A DNA stretch of 64,000 nt from Sabulicella glaciei (GTDB lineage: Bacteria; Pseudomonadota; Alphaproteobacteria; Acetobacterales; Acetobacteraceae): the NCBI RefSeq assembly GCF_026183895.1, contig NZ_JAPFQI010000011.1:62001-126000 (forward strand), read 5' to 3'. This document shows positions 7,652-15,826 of the stretch, one piece after another. The position numbers and the translations under genes were made by a program. A model generated the notes under the pieces. It worked only from the letters and a program-made list of their open reading frames with translations, was not told where the DNA came from and did not search any database. Position 1 is the first letter of the stretch. Each line of letters opens with the position of its first letter.

Positions 7652-9694
7652 ATGGCGACCCCCAGCGGCACCCGCGACCCGTTCCTTTCCAACCTCAACA
7701 AGATCTATCTCGGCTACACGGGCGGCTTCGCCGTCTTCGTCGTCCTGCTCGCCATCCTCGAGCAGATGGGCGTGCCCGACCGTATCATCGGTTACCTGTT
7801 CGTCTTCCTGACCATCGGCGTCTACGCCTATATCGGCATCATCAGCCGCACGGCGCAGGTGGCGGAGTACTATGTCGCCGGCCGCAAGGTCCCCGCCATC
7901 TACAACGGCATGGCCACCGGCTCCGACTGGATGTCCGCCGCCTCCTTCATCGGCATGGCCGGCTCGCTCTATGCCCTCGGCTATGGCGGGCTTGCCTTCA
8001 TCCTGGGCTGGACGGGCGGCTACATGCTGGTGGCCATCCTGCTCGCGCCCTACCTACGGAAATTCGGCCAGTACACCGTCCCCGACTTCCTCGGCGCGCG
8101 CTACGGCGGCAACCTCGCCCGCGCCATCGGCGTCACGGTGCTGCTCACGGCCACCTTCGTCTACGTCGTCGCGCAGATCGTGGGCGTGGGCATCATCACC
8201 CAGCGCTTCCTCGACGTTTCCTTCGCCGTCGCGGTGTTCCTTGGCCTCGCCGGCATCCTGGTCTGCTCCATGCTCGGCGGCATGCGCGCCGTCACCTGGA
8301 CCCAGGTGGCGCAGTACATCATCCTCATCATCGCCTACCTGCTGCCCGCCATCCTGATGAGCGTGAAGGTGACGGGCGTGCCCGTGCCGCAGCTCATGTA
8401 CGGCTTCGCGCTGGAACGGATCGAGGGGCTGGAGGAGGCGATGCGCGCCGCGGGCCAAGCGCCGCCGCCCGGGGTGACGGGCTTCCACACCGCGCCCTTC
8501 GTCGGCGCGAACGGCCAGTTCAACATGAACGCGGCGGTGAACTTCTTCGCCCTCGTCTTCTCGCTCATGGTGGGCACGGCCGCGCTGCCACACATCCTGA
8601 TGCGCTACTTCACCACGCCCAGCGTGCGCGAGGCCCGCGCCTCCGTCGCCTGGTCGCTGTTCTTCATCTTCCTGCTCTACTTCACCGCCCCAGCCTACGC
8701 GGCCTTCGGCAAGCTCGAGATCTACCAGAACCTCATCGGCCAGCCGATCGCCTCGCTGCCGGACTGGGTGCGCAACTGGCAGATCGCATCGCCCTACGGC
8801 ACGCCCTGGATCAACATCGTGGACGTGAACAACGACGGCATCCTGCAGTGGAACGAGTTCCGCATCCACGCCGACGTCGTCGTGCTCGCCACGCCGGAGA
8901 TCGCGGGCCTGCCCTATGTCATCGCGGGCCTCGTGGCCGCCGGCGGCCTCGCCGCCGCGCTCTCGACCGCGGACGGGCTGCTGCTGGCGCTGGCCAACGC
9001 GCTCAGCCACGATGTGTACTACAAGATGATCAACCGCAACGCGCCCACCAAGCAGCGGCTCATCATCTCGCGCATCCTCTTGCTCCTCGTGGCGGTGCTG
9101 GCGGCCTACACGGCCGGCAATCTCGGCGCGGACATCCTGTTCCTCGTCGCCTGGGCCTTCTCCATCGCCGCGGCCGGCCTCTTCGCCGCGCTGGTGATGG
9201 GGGTCTGGTACAAGAGGACCACGAATGCCGCCGCCTGCTGGGGCATGGCCGTCGGCTACCTCGTGACCTTCGGCTACCTGCTCTGGACGGAGTTCGCCGG
9301 GCTTTCCTTTCTGGAGGTGTTCGGCACGCGGGACCAGATCCTCGCCGCGGCGCGCCAGGCGGCGGCGCTGCCCCAGGCCTCGGCCGAACTGAAGGCCTAT
9401 GCAGCGACGCTGGTCGGCAATGCGGGCGAGATCCGCGACGGCGCGCTGTCCTGGCTGGGCCAGCTCGTCATGCCCTCCGACAGCGCGGTGCTGCGCGGCC
9501 GCGTCGTCGCACGGCTCTGGGGCATCAACAACATCTCGGGCGCCATCTTCGGCGTGCCGCTCTCCTTCTTCACCATCTGGGCCGTCAGCCAGTTCACGGC
9601 GGCGCCCTCGAAGGCGATGCAGGACTTCATCGAGGACATCCGCATCCCCAAGGGCGGCGTGCGCCTCGCCGACACGCGCGAGGCGGTGGAGTAG
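7652..9694 (+). CDS. Sodium:solute symporter, VC_2705/ActP-like, with EF-hand-like loop
   Basis: 680 residues, many hydrophobic helices, SSS family. Family segments include A-T-G-S-D-W-M-S-A-A-S-F near residue 90 and G-G-L-A-A-A-L-S-T-A-D-G-L-L near 430, the Na+-site region. It is longer than classical ActP (about 550 residues), mainly because of hydrophilic insertions. One of these (residues 391-402, 8822-8857) reads D-V-N-N-D-G-I-L-Q-W-N-E, which fits a canonical 12-residue EF-hand calcium loop with ligands at positions 1, 3, 5, 7 and 12. The start overlaps the end of the DUF4212 gene region with an AGGAGG-like site. The substrate is probably a short monocarboxylate; this is inference from family context. 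Confidence 0.9.
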   Translation: MATPSGTRDPFLSNLNKIYLGYTGGFAVFVVLLAILEQMGVPDRIIGYLFVFLTIGVYAYIGIISRTAQVAEYYVAGRKVPAIYNGMATGSDWMSAASFIGMAGSLYALGYGGLAFILGWTGGYMLVAILLAPYLRKFGQYTVPDFLGARYGGNLARAIGVTVLLTATFVYVVAQIVGVGIITQRFLDVSFAVAVFLGLAGILVCSMLGGMRAVTWTQVAQYIILIIAYLLPAILMSVKVTGVPVPQLMYGFALERIEGLEEAMRAAGQAPPPGVTGFHTAPFVGANGQFNMNAAVNFFALVFSLMVGTAALPHILMRYFTTPSVREARASVAWSLFFIFLLYFTAPAYAAFGKLEIYQNLIGQPIASLPDWVRNWQIASPYGTPWINIVDVNNDGILQWNEFRIHADVVVLATPEIAGLPYVIAGLVAAGGLAAALSTADGLLLALANALSHDVYYKMINRNAPTKQRLIISRILLLLVAVLAAYTAGNLGADILFLVAWAFSIAAAGLFAALVMGVWYKRTTNAAACWGMAVGYLVTFGYLLWTEFAGLSFLEVFGTRDQILAAARQAAALPQASAELKAYAATLVGNAGEIRDGALSWLGQLVMPSDSAVLRGRVVARLWGINNISGAIFGVPLSFFTIWAVSQFTAAPSKAMQDFIEDIRIPKGGVRLADTREAVE

Positions 9695-9708
9695 CGCCGC
9701 CTCGCCCT

Positions 9709-9781
9709 GGGCCGCCCCGCTTGGACGGGCGGCCCGCTTCCTTCACCCTGCGGGCGGCCGCCAAACGCGGCCGCCCGTTTT
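9709..9781 (+). terminator. Two tandem GC-rich hairpins after the symporter gene
   Basis: The first stem is GGGCCGCCC (9709-9717) with GGGCGGCCC (9727-9735), perfect over 9 bp. The second is CGGGCGGCCGC (9751-9761) with GCGGCCGCCCG (9767-9777), perfect over 11 bp, with a 5-nt loop and a following TTTT. The second is a good intrinsic terminator and the first may reinforce it. They end 13 bp before the start of the next gene. Confidence 0.65.
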
Positions 9782-9794
9782 CCGTCGGAGTTGC

Positions 9795-10106
9795 ATGAAC
9801 GAGTTCGTCGCCGGGCATCTGCCCTTCTGGATCGTGAACTACACCCTGGCCCTGGTGGCCTGGGCGTGCATCGCCCGCTTCGCCATGGGCGCCTTCTTCC
9901 ATCCCGACAGCCCGAACTACATCTGGCGCGGCTTCCGCCTCCTCACCGACTGGGCGGTGCGCGTCGCCCGCACGCTGGTGCCGAGCTACGTGGGGCCGCG
10001 TTTCCTGCCGCTGGTCGCCTGCTGCTGGCTTTTCGCCCTGCGCTGGATCACCGGCCTGTTCATGATCGGCGCCGGCATGGCGCCCCGCATCGTGCCGCCC
10101 GCATGA
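9795..10106 (+). CDS. Small inner-membrane protein of unknown function
   Basis: 103 residues with about three hydrophobic stretches (F-W-I-V-N-Y-T-L-A-L-V-A-W-A near residue 12, then around 70 and 85). The segment H-P-D-S-P-N-Y-I-W-R-G-F-R-L-L-T-D resembles proteins with YggT-like amphipathic helices, but the match is loose. The stop overlaps the ATG of the next gene (ATGA), so the two are almost certainly co-translated. Both may belong functionally with the symporter upstream, although a terminator lies in between. Confidence 0.7.
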   Translation: MNEFVAGHLPFWIVNYTLALVAWACIARFAMGAFFHPDSPNYIWRGFRLLTDWAVRVARTLVPSYVGPRFLPLVACCWLFALRWITGLFMIGAGMAPRIVPPA

Positions 10107-10405
10107 CCGACGAGACCGCCTTCACCCTCACCGTCGCCACCTGCCTGCTGCATGGGCTGGTCAGCCCGGCGCTGATGATCGTGGCGTTCTTCCACCCGGT
10201 CTGGCTGCCCGAGATGCTGCCGCCCACCGCCGAGATCGTGTTCTACGGCGCCTCGCTCATCGTCTCGACCGGCACGCTGCTGCTGTCCGCCGTGCCGGCG
10301 GCGGTGGCGGAACGCATGGGCGCCACGCCCGGTGGGGCGCTGCGCGTGTGGCTGGGCGGGGCCGCGCTGCTCACCGCCCTCGGCATCCTTGCCAGGATGG
10401 GGTGA
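10103..10405 (+). CDS. Small multi-span membrane protein of unknown function
   Basis: 100 residues, nearly all hydrophobic, with three predicted membrane helices (about residues 8-28, 44-66 and 78-97). Its ATG overlaps the stop of the preceding membrane protein gene. No family motif was recognised. The tight pairing suggests that the two proteins form a small membrane complex. Confidence 0.7.
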   Translation: MTDETAFTLTVATCLLHGLVSPALMIVAFFHPVWLPEMLPPTAEIVFYGASLIVSTGTLLLSAVPAAVAERMGATPGGALRVWLGGAALLTALGILARMG

Positions 10406-10485
10406 GGCAACCAGGGGCGCGGCCAGCGGGTTCGGTGGGCGAGGAACTCGCCGCACCGCCGGCCACCCATTTCAGGACGCGCATC

Positions 10486-10866
10486 ATGCAGCCTGTCTTC
10501 GAGGCTTATGCCGATCTTTCCATTCGTCGGGCCTGCGCCTTCGTGGGTCTCGCCACCGCGACGCTGATGGTCGCGCTGTCCTTCGATGCGGTGCTGTCCT
10601 GCCGCTCCGGCGCGCAGCTCGTGGCGCTCCTGGCGGTCGGACTGGTCATGGCGGCCTGGCGCGCCCCGCACCGCAACCTGCGCCATTCCGAGGTCTATGC
10701 GCTGCTGATCGATTCCGGCCTCCCGCGCGGCCGCCTCGCCACCACCGAGATGCAGGCCATGCTCGCGGAGGTGCTGCGCGAACGCCTGCTCTGGCACGCC
10801 GAGCGCGTGTCCCTGATCGCCCTCGGACTCTGGGGTCTCGCCCTGCTGCTCTGGATGCTGTCCTGA
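10486..10866 (+). CDS. Hypothetical membrane protein
   Basis: 126 residues. Two hydrophobic segments lie at about residues 17-56 and one at the C-terminus (L-I-A-L-G-L-W-G-L-A-L-L-L-W). The central soluble part contains R-N-L-R-H-S-E-V-Y-A-L-L-I-D and several Arg residues. The family is not recognised. It ends 7 bp before the convergent gpmI gene. Confidence 0.6.
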   Translation: MQPVFEAYADLSIRRACAFVGLATATLMVALSFDAVLSCRSGAQLVALLAVGLVMAAWRAPHRNLRHSEVYALLIDSGLPRGRLATTEMQAMLAEVLRERLLWHAERVSLIALGLWGLALLLWMLS

Positions 10867-10873
10867 ACGCGGC

Positions 10874-12403
10874 CTACTGAAGCAGGCTCCGCCCGGTCAT
10901 CGCCGCGGGCTGCGCCACGCCCGTCAGCGCCAGCAGCGTCGGCGCGATGTCGGCCAGTCGCCCATCGCGCAGCGCCAGGCCGGCCGGGCCGCCTTCCAGC
11001 ACTACTGGCACCACATTGGTGGTGTGGGCGGTGTGCGGACCGCCGGTTTCCGGGTCGCGCATCATCTCCGCATTGCCGTGGTCGGCGGTGACCAGCAGCG
11101 CGCCGCCCATCTCCCGCACCGCGTCGCGGATGCGGCCGAGCCCGGCATCCACCGCCTCGCAGGCCTTCGTCGCCGCTTCGAGGCTGCCGGTGTGGCCCAC
11201 CATGTCGGCATTGGCGAAGTTCAGCACGATCATGTCGAAGCGACCCGAGCGGATCGCGGCCGCCGCCTTCTCCGCCAGTTCCGGCGCGCTCATCTCCGGC
11301 TGGAGGTCGTAGGTCGCGACCTTGGGGGAGGGAACCAGGATGCGCTCCTCGCCGGGGAAGGGCGTTTCCTCGCCCCCGTTCAGGAACCAGGTGACGTGCG
11401 GGTATTTCTCCGTCTCCGCCATCCGCAGCTGGGTGCGCCCGGCATCGGAAACGGCGGCGCCCAGGATGTCGACCATGGATTGTGGCGGGAACAGCGTCTC
11501 CATCCAGGCATTCAGCTCGCGCGAATACTCCACGAGGCCCAGCGCGGCGCTGAAGCGCGGCGTGGCGGGGCGCGCGAAGCCGGCGAAGCCGGGGTCGAGC
11601 AGGGCGCCCAGGATCTCCCGCACCCGGTCGGCGCGGAAGTTGAAGCAAAGGATTCCGTCGCCATCGCGCATCCCGGCGTGGCCGGGCAGCACGGTGGCGG
11701 GGATGAACTCGTCGGTCACGTCCCGCGCATGGGCAGCGGCAATCGCGGCGGCGGCGGAATCCGCCCGCTCGCCTTCGCCGAGCACCAGGACGCGCCAAGC
11801 CTTCTCCACCCGCTCCCAGCGATTGTCGCGGTCCATGGCGAAGTAGCGCCCGGTGACGGTGGCGACCCGCGCGCCCTCGGGCAGCGCGGCCTCGAAGCGC
11901 GCAAGAAAGCCGGGGGCGGAGCGTGGCGGCGTGTCGCGCCCATCGGTGAAGGCATGGATCGCGACCGGGACGCCTTCCGCCACCAGCGCCTTCGCCAGCG
12001 CCACCGCATGGTCCTGGTGCGCATGGACGCCGCCGGGCGACAGCAGGCCGAGCAGGTGCGCCGTGCCGCCGCTCCGCTTCACCGCCTGGGCGAAGCCGCG
12101 CAGCGCCGGCATGGCGGCGAGCGAACCGTCCGCCACGGCGGCGTCGATGCGCGGCAGGTCCTGCATCACCACGCGCCCCGCGCCAATGTTCAGGTGCCCG
12201 ACCTCGCTGTTGCCCATCTGCCCCTCGGGCAGGCCGACATCGAGGCCTGAGGTGCGCAGGAAGGCGCGCGGACCCTGCGTCCAGAGAGCGTCGAAATGCG
12301 GGGTGCGGGCGCGGCGCACGGCGTTGTCCGCCGCCTCCTCCCGCCAGCCCCAGCCATCCAGGATGGCCAGCATGACGGGACGCTTCTTCGGGGCTTCGCT
12401 CAT
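10874..12403 (-). CDS. gpmI: 2,3-bisphosphoglycerate-independent phosphoglycerate mutase
   Basis: 509 residues, the usual length. The alkaline-phosphatase-like metal sites are visible: M-L-A-I-L-D-G-W-G at the N-terminus, M-G-N-S-E-V-G-H-L-N with the phosphoserine nucleophile, H-A-F-T-D-G-R-D-T-P-P, F-N-F-R-A-D-R-V-R-E and V-T-A-D-H-G-N-A-E-M-M, followed by P-H-T-A-H-T-T-N. It interconverts 3- and 2-phosphoglycerate in glycolysis and gluconeogenesis using Mn2+, without a bisphosphoglycerate cofactor. The gene reads alone on the minus strand, 17 bp downstream of the TetR gene, so it may be read partly from that promoter. Confidence 0.96.
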   Translation of the reverse strand: MSEAPKKRPVMLAILDGWGWREEAADNAVRRARTPHFDALWTQGPRAFLRTSGLDVGLPEGQMGNSEVGHLNIGAGRVVMQDLPRIDAAVADGSLAAMPALRGFAQAVKRSGGTAHLLGLLSPGGVHAHQDHAVALAKALVAEGVPVAIHAFTDGRDTPPRSAPGFLARFEAALPEGARVATVTGRYFAMDRDNRWERVEKAWRVLVLGEGERADSAAAAIAAAHARDVTDEFIPATVLPGHAGMRDGDGILCFNFRADRVREILGALLDPGFAGFARPATPRFSAALGLVEYSRELNAWMETLFPPQSMVDILGAAVSDAGRTQLRMAETEKYPHVTWFLNGGEETPFPGEERILVPSPKVATYDLQPEMSAPELAEKAAAAIRSGRFDMIVLNFANADMVGHTGSLEAATKACEAVDAGLGRIRDAVREMGGALLVTADHGNAEMMRDPETGGPHTAHTTNVVPVVLEGGPAGLALRDGRLADIAPTLLALTGVAQPAAMTGRSLLQ

Positions 12404-12420
12404 GCCCCGCGGTTACGCGA

Positions 12421-12930
12421 TTAGCACGGCGATGTCAGCAGGTCCTCCGGCGAAACGTCGTCCGCGAGGGCACCGTCCAGCAGCAGGTGCGACAGCCCGT
12501 GCACCAGCGCCCAGGCGCGGATCGCCGCCTCCCGTCCCCCCGCGATACGGGTGAGCGCGTCGAAGGCCGCCTGCGAGGCAGCCAGCAGCTCCGGGTGCGC
12601 CTTCGCGCGGGACAGGAGCGGGCCGAACATCAGCCGGAACCGTCCGGGCCGCGCCAGGGCGAAGCGCACATAGGCAATGCCCTGGGCGTCGAGCCCGGCC
12701 GCGCCCAGCGCGGCGCCGAACTGGGCGAAGTGCCGAGCCGCCAGGGCGGCCAGCAGCGCCTCCTTGTCGGCGAAGTGGCGATAGGCGGCGGTGGGGGAAA
12801 CACCGGCGATCCGCGCCGCCTCGCGCAGGGACACGGCGCCGTCGCCGCCCGCGTCCAGCAGGGAGTCGGCCGCATCCAGCAGCGCGGCGCGCAAATCGCC
12901 ATGATGATAGGGCTTCGCAGATGTTGACAT
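12421..12930 (-). CDS. TetR family transcriptional regulator
   Basis: 169 residues. The N-terminal helix-turn-helix lies at about residues 10-60 (L-R-E-A-A-R-I-A-G-V-S-P-T-A-A-Y-R-H-F is typical TetR). The rest resembles the WHG-type (TetR_C_33) ligand domain, with L-A-R-P-G-R-F-R-L-M-F. It is divergent from a DUF2306 membrane protein gene. The 55-bp gap carries an inverted repeat, and one half overlaps this gene's own ATG, pointing to repression of both genes. The best promoter places the transcript start close to the start codon, so the mRNA may be leaderless. Confidence 0.88.
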   Translation of the reverse strand: MSTSAKPYHHGDLRAALLDAADSLLDAGGDGAVSLREAARIAGVSPTAAYRHFADKEALLAALAARHFAQFGAALGAAGLDAQGIAYVRFALARPGRFRLMFGPLLSRAKAHPELLAASQAAFDALTRIAGGREAAIRAWALVHGLSHLLLDGALADDVSPEDLLTSPC

Positions 12931-12969
12931 CGTTCACATAAGCTCGTTAGAAGTTCACGTCGTCAACAT
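12921..12969. promoter_or_regulatory. Palindromic operator with divergent promoters between TetR and DUF2306 genes
   Basis: ATGTTGAC (12921-12928) and GTCAACAT (12962-12969) form an inverted repeat; each arm contains a -35 box. Rightward: TTGACA (12924-12929), 17 bp, TTAGAA (12947-12952). Leftward: TTGACG (complement of 12961-12966), 17 bp, GCTTAT (complement of 12938-12943). The layout is nearly symmetric, and a TetR dimer on either arm would cover a -35 element. Two TTCAC copies (12933-12937 and 12954-12958) lie inside it. Confidence 0.55.
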
Positions 12970-12985
12970 AGAGCGAGATTCGGTC

Positions 12986-13345
12986 ATGTCCATGCTCCAT
13001 CTCCACCTGTTCTCCGCTCTGCTGGCCCTGCTCTGCATCGTGGTCGTGCTTGCTTTGCCCAAGGGAAGGGGTGCGCACCGTGTCTGGGGCCGACTCGGCG
13101 CGCTGATGCTGCTGGTGGCGGCGCTGTCCTCGTTCTGGCTGCCGGGCTTCGGCCGGTTCACCCCGGTCCACCTCCTGTCCGTCACCACGCTGGTGAACGT
13201 GCCCTATGCCGTGTGGGCGGCGCGGCGGGGCCGGATCGCGGCGCATCGCCGTGCCCTGCTGATCAATGCCGGAGGCCTCGCCGCCGCCGGGCTGGCCGCG
13301 GTCGCGGTGCCGGGGCGATACCTGCACACGCTGCTCCCGGGTTGA
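12986..13345 (+). CDS. DUF2306-type membrane protein
   Basis: 119 residues with three to four hydrophobic helices. The order H-x-H-L-F-S-A-L-L-A-L at the N-terminus, a G-A-H-R-V-W-G-R segment and A-A-H-R-R-A-L-L-I-N matches the DUF2306 pattern of His-containing membrane proteins. Biochemical role unknown. It is divergent from a TetR gene across a shared palindromic operator, so expression probably responds to the TetR ligand. Confidence 0.75.
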   Translation: MSMLHLHLFSALLALLCIVVVLALPKGRGAHRVWGRLGALMLLVAALSSFWLPGFGRFTPVHLLSVTTLVNVPYAVWAARRGRIAAHRRALLINAGGLAAAGLAAVAVPGRYLHTLLPG

Positions 13346-13349
13346 GGCG

Positions 13350-14192
13350 TCAGCGCCGCTCCGCCACGCGCAGCGCCGCCACCTCCGCCCGCAAGGCACG
13401 CATCTCCTGCAGCAGGAGGCGCATCTCCACCCGTTCGGCGCTTTCCTTGGCTTCCCTGGCCGGCGCCTCCCGCTCCGCCCGCAGGGTCTGGATGCTTTCC
13501 ACGATCACGCCGATGAACAGGTTCAGCACCACGAAGGTGGCCAGCAGGATGAAGGGCAGGAAGAACAGCCAGGCGAGGGGCTGCTGCTCCATGATGGGGC
13601 GCACATTGGCCTCGGCCCAGGATTCCAGCGTCATCAGCTGGAACAGGGTGAACAGGCTCTCCCCCAGCGTGCCGAAGCGCTCGGGCAGGATCTCGCCAAA
13701 GAGCTTCGTCGCCATCACGGCGAAGACATAGAAGATCAGCCCCATCAGCAGCACGATGGAGCCCATGCCCGGCAGGGCGTGCAGCATCGCCTCCACCACG
13801 TGGCGCAGCGAGGGCATGATGCTCATCAGCCGCAGGACGCGCAGCACGCGCAGGGCGCGCACCACGGAGAGCGGCCCCGTCGCCGGCAGCCAGGCGATGC
13901 CCACCACCAGCAGGTCGAAGATGCCCCAGGGGTCGCGGAAGAAGCGGCCGCGGAAGGCGTAGATCCGCAAGGCGAGCTCGGCGGTGAAGAGGCAGAGCAG
14001 CGTCACGTCCAGCGCGCGCAGCAGCCCGCCCCAGGATTCGCTGAGCGTGGCGCTGGTTTCCAGACCCAGCGTGACGGCGTTGAGCAGGATCAGCCCGATC
14101 ACGAGGCGCTGGAACCCATCCGAGAGCACCAGGCGCGCGGCGCGGGCGCGCGGCGTCTCGGCCGTGTCGGCTTCGATCAAGGCTTCCTGCAT
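13350..14192 (-). CDS. Voltage-gated sodium channel of the NaChBac type
   Basis: 280 residues with six membrane segments. The S4 voltage sensor has regularly spaced arginines at residues 112, 115, 118 and 121 (R-A-L-R-V-L-R-V-L-R). The pore loop has the selectivity filter T-L-E-S-W-A at residues 188-193, the sequence of Na+-selective bacterial channels. S6 (F-V-V-L-N-L-F-I-G-V-I-V-E) is followed by a charged C-terminal tail with a Leu-rich heptad stretch (M-R-L-L-L-Q-E-M-R-A-L-R-A-E-V), the coiled coil expected to hold the tetramer. Such channels couple Na+ entry to motility or pH homeostasis in other bacteria. Confidence 0.92.
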   Translation of the reverse strand: MQEALIEADTAETPRARAARLVLSDGFQRLVIGLILLNAVTLGLETSATLSESWGGLLRALDVTLLCLFTAELALRIYAFRGRFFRDPWGIFDLLVVGIAWLPATGPLSVVRALRVLRVLRLMSIMPSLRHVVEAMLHALPGMGSIVLLMGLIFYVFAVMATKLFGEILPERFGTLGESLFTLFQLMTLESWAEANVRPIMEQQPLAWLFFLPFILLATFVVLNLFIGVIVESIQTLRAEREAPAREAKESAERVEMRLLLQEMRALRAEVAALRVAERR

Positions 14193-14246
14193 GGCGTGGC
14201 GATTCCCCGGTCCCCGCGCCAGGAATGACGGCGGGTGCCGAATGAA

Positions 14247-14918
14247 TCAAGGGAGCAGGGCCGGGACGCCGAAGATGTGGGGATGCAGCCAAAGCAGCAG
14301 CGCCCATCCCGCCAGCCCGCCCACCCAGGCGCGAACTGGGATCTCCCCCCAGGCGACGCGATTGCGCCCCGCCAGCACGGCGCCGAAGGGCAGGATGGAG
14401 GTGGCGGGGCCGAGCCGCGCCCACAGCGCCGGGTCGCGCCGCCGCAGCTTGGCGTCGATGGAGGGCATCCCGGCCAGCGCCGTCGCGAGAAAAGCGCCGA
14501 AGAACACCGCGCCCGCCGCCGTCCCGTCCGCCAGCGCATGCAGCCCGGCCCAGAGGGCGAAGCTCCACAGCATCGGGTGGCGGGTGATGCGCTGGATCCC
14601 GCGCGGCTCCCCCGCCAGGGCGCCGCCCACCGCCGTCGGGTTGGGGGTGGCGACGGAAGCGGCGAAGAGGAGGAAGGCCGGCACCATCAGCGCCGCGACG
14701 ACGATTCGCCCCGCCTCCGGCAGCGCCCAGAGCGGAATGAAGGGCGCGTTCCTCCAGGCCAGCACCAGCAGGGTGATCGCCACCGCGGAGGCGATGGAAA
14801 AGGCCGCCCGGAAGCCCCGCTCTCCCAGCCGAGCCACCAGCACCGCGCGCAGCCCGGTCCCGGCCACGCCCACATGCAATCCGATCCAGAGCAGGGCAGC
14901 GAAGAGAAGGGCAGGCAT
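14247..14918 (-). CDS. NnrU family membrane protein
   Basis: 223 residues, at least six hydrophobic helices. The signature segments are R-I-T-R-H-P-M-L-W-S-F-A-L-W and L-H-A-L-A-D-G, which carry conserved His residues of the NnrU/isoprenylcysteine methyltransferase-like fold. NnrU was named from nitrite/nitric-oxide reduction clusters, but many members, including this one, have no denitrification genes nearby. It is divergent from the binding-protein gene that follows. Confidence 0.85.
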   Translation of the reverse strand: MPALLFAALLWIGLHVGVAGTGLRAVLVARLGERGFRAAFSIASAVAITLLVLAWRNAPFIPLWALPEAGRIVVAALMVPAFLLFAASVATPNPTAVGGALAGEPRGIQRITRHPMLWSFALWAGLHALADGTAAGAVFFGAFLATALAGMPSIDAKLRRRDPALWARLGPATSILPFGAVLAGRNRVAWGEIPVRAWVGGLAGWALLLWLHPHIFGVPALLP

Positions 14919-14982
14919 GGCACGGAGCCTATCGCATCCGCGCCGCTCCGCCCTAGGATTCGCGGGTCAAGGGAAACGCGCC

Positions 14983-15747
14983 ATGCTCCGCCGCCTCGTC
15001 CTCCTCGCCACCCTGATCCTTGCCGCGCCCGCGCCGCGCGCCGCCGAGATCACCGTGATGACCTCCGGCGGGTTCAACGCGCCCTATGAGGCGCTGGCCC
15101 CGGTCTTTGAGCGGGAAACCGGGCATCGCCTCGTCACGCTGCGCGGTGCTTCCATGGGCGCGGCGCCCGACGCCATCCCCAACCGCCTCGCGCGCGGGGA
15201 GGCGGCGGACGTGATCATCCTCGCCGCCGAGGCGCTGGACGCGCTGGCGCAGCGCGGCTTCGTCCGCCCCGGCAGCCGCACCGACCTCGTGGCCAGCCGC
15301 ATCGGCGCCTCCGTGCGCGCGGGCGGGCCGCGCTGGGACATCTCCACGGAGGAGGGTCTGCGCCGCGCCCTGCTGGAGGCGCCGAGCATCGCCTATTCCG
15401 CCAGCGCCAGCGGCGAGTACCTGTCGCGCGAGCTCTTCGCCCGGCTCGGCCTTGCCGAGGTGGTGATGCCCAAGGCGCGGCGCATCTTCTCCGAGCGCGT
15501 GGGCAGCGTGGTGGCGCGGGGCGATACGGTGCTGGGCTTCCAGCAGGTCAGCGAACTGCTGCCCATCGCCGGGCTCGACTTCCTCGGCCCGGTGCCGGAT
15601 TCGCTGCAGCGCGTGACGGTGTTCAGCGCCGGCATCGCGGCGAATGCGCGGGAGGAAGAGGCGGCGCGAGCGCTGATCGCCTTCCTCGCCGGGCCGCGTG
15701 CGCACGAGGCCATCCGCGCCGTCGGGCTGGACCCCATCGCGCGCTGA
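14983..15747 (+). CDS. Periplasmic substrate-binding protein, molybdate/anion-type (PBP2)
   Basis: 254 residues. A signal peptide covers about residues 1-20 (R-R-L-V-L-L-A-T-L-I-L-A-A-P, cleaved near A-R-A-A-E). The mature protein starts I-T-V-M-T-S-G-G-F and has the type 2 periplasmic fold pattern, with D-V-I-I-L-A-A-E-A-L-D, S-A-S-G-E-Y-L-S and G-V-V-A-R-G-D-like turns. It resembles ModA-like domains, but no permease or ATPase gene is adjacent. The ligand is therefore unknown, and an enzyme-like or sensory role cannot be excluded. Confidence 0.78.
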   Translation: MLRRLVLLATLILAAPAPRAAEITVMTSGGFNAPYEALAPVFERETGHRLVTLRGASMGAAPDAIPNRLARGEAADVIILAAEALDALAQRGFVRPGSRTDLVASRIGASVRAGGPRWDISTEEGLRRALLEAPSIAYSASASGEYLSRELFARLGLAEVVMPKARRIFSERVGSVVARGDTVLGFQQVSELLPIAGLDFLGPVPDSLQRVTVFSAGIAANAREEEAARALIAFLAGPRAHEAIRAVGLDPIAR

Positions 15748-15756
15748 GGCGGACAC

Positions 15757-15790
15757 GAAAAACCCGTGGAAGCGTCGCCTCCACGGGTTT
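15757..15790 (-). terminator. Intrinsic terminator for typA
   Basis: AAACCCGTGGA (15760-15770) pairs perfectly with TCCACGGGTTT (15780-15790) over 11 bp with a 9-nt loop. On the minus strand the stem is followed by a T run (complement of GAAAAA at 15757 onward), so it terminates typA. It can also serve the convergent binding-protein gene. Confidence 0.75.
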
Positions 15791-15826
15791 CCGATGCGAT
15801 GCGCCCGAGCCCCGGGCGGAGTGGGA

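Noticed and set aside
14247-14918. Denitrification locus
   Set aside because: NnrU-family membrane proteins occur without nir or nor genes; none lies nearby.
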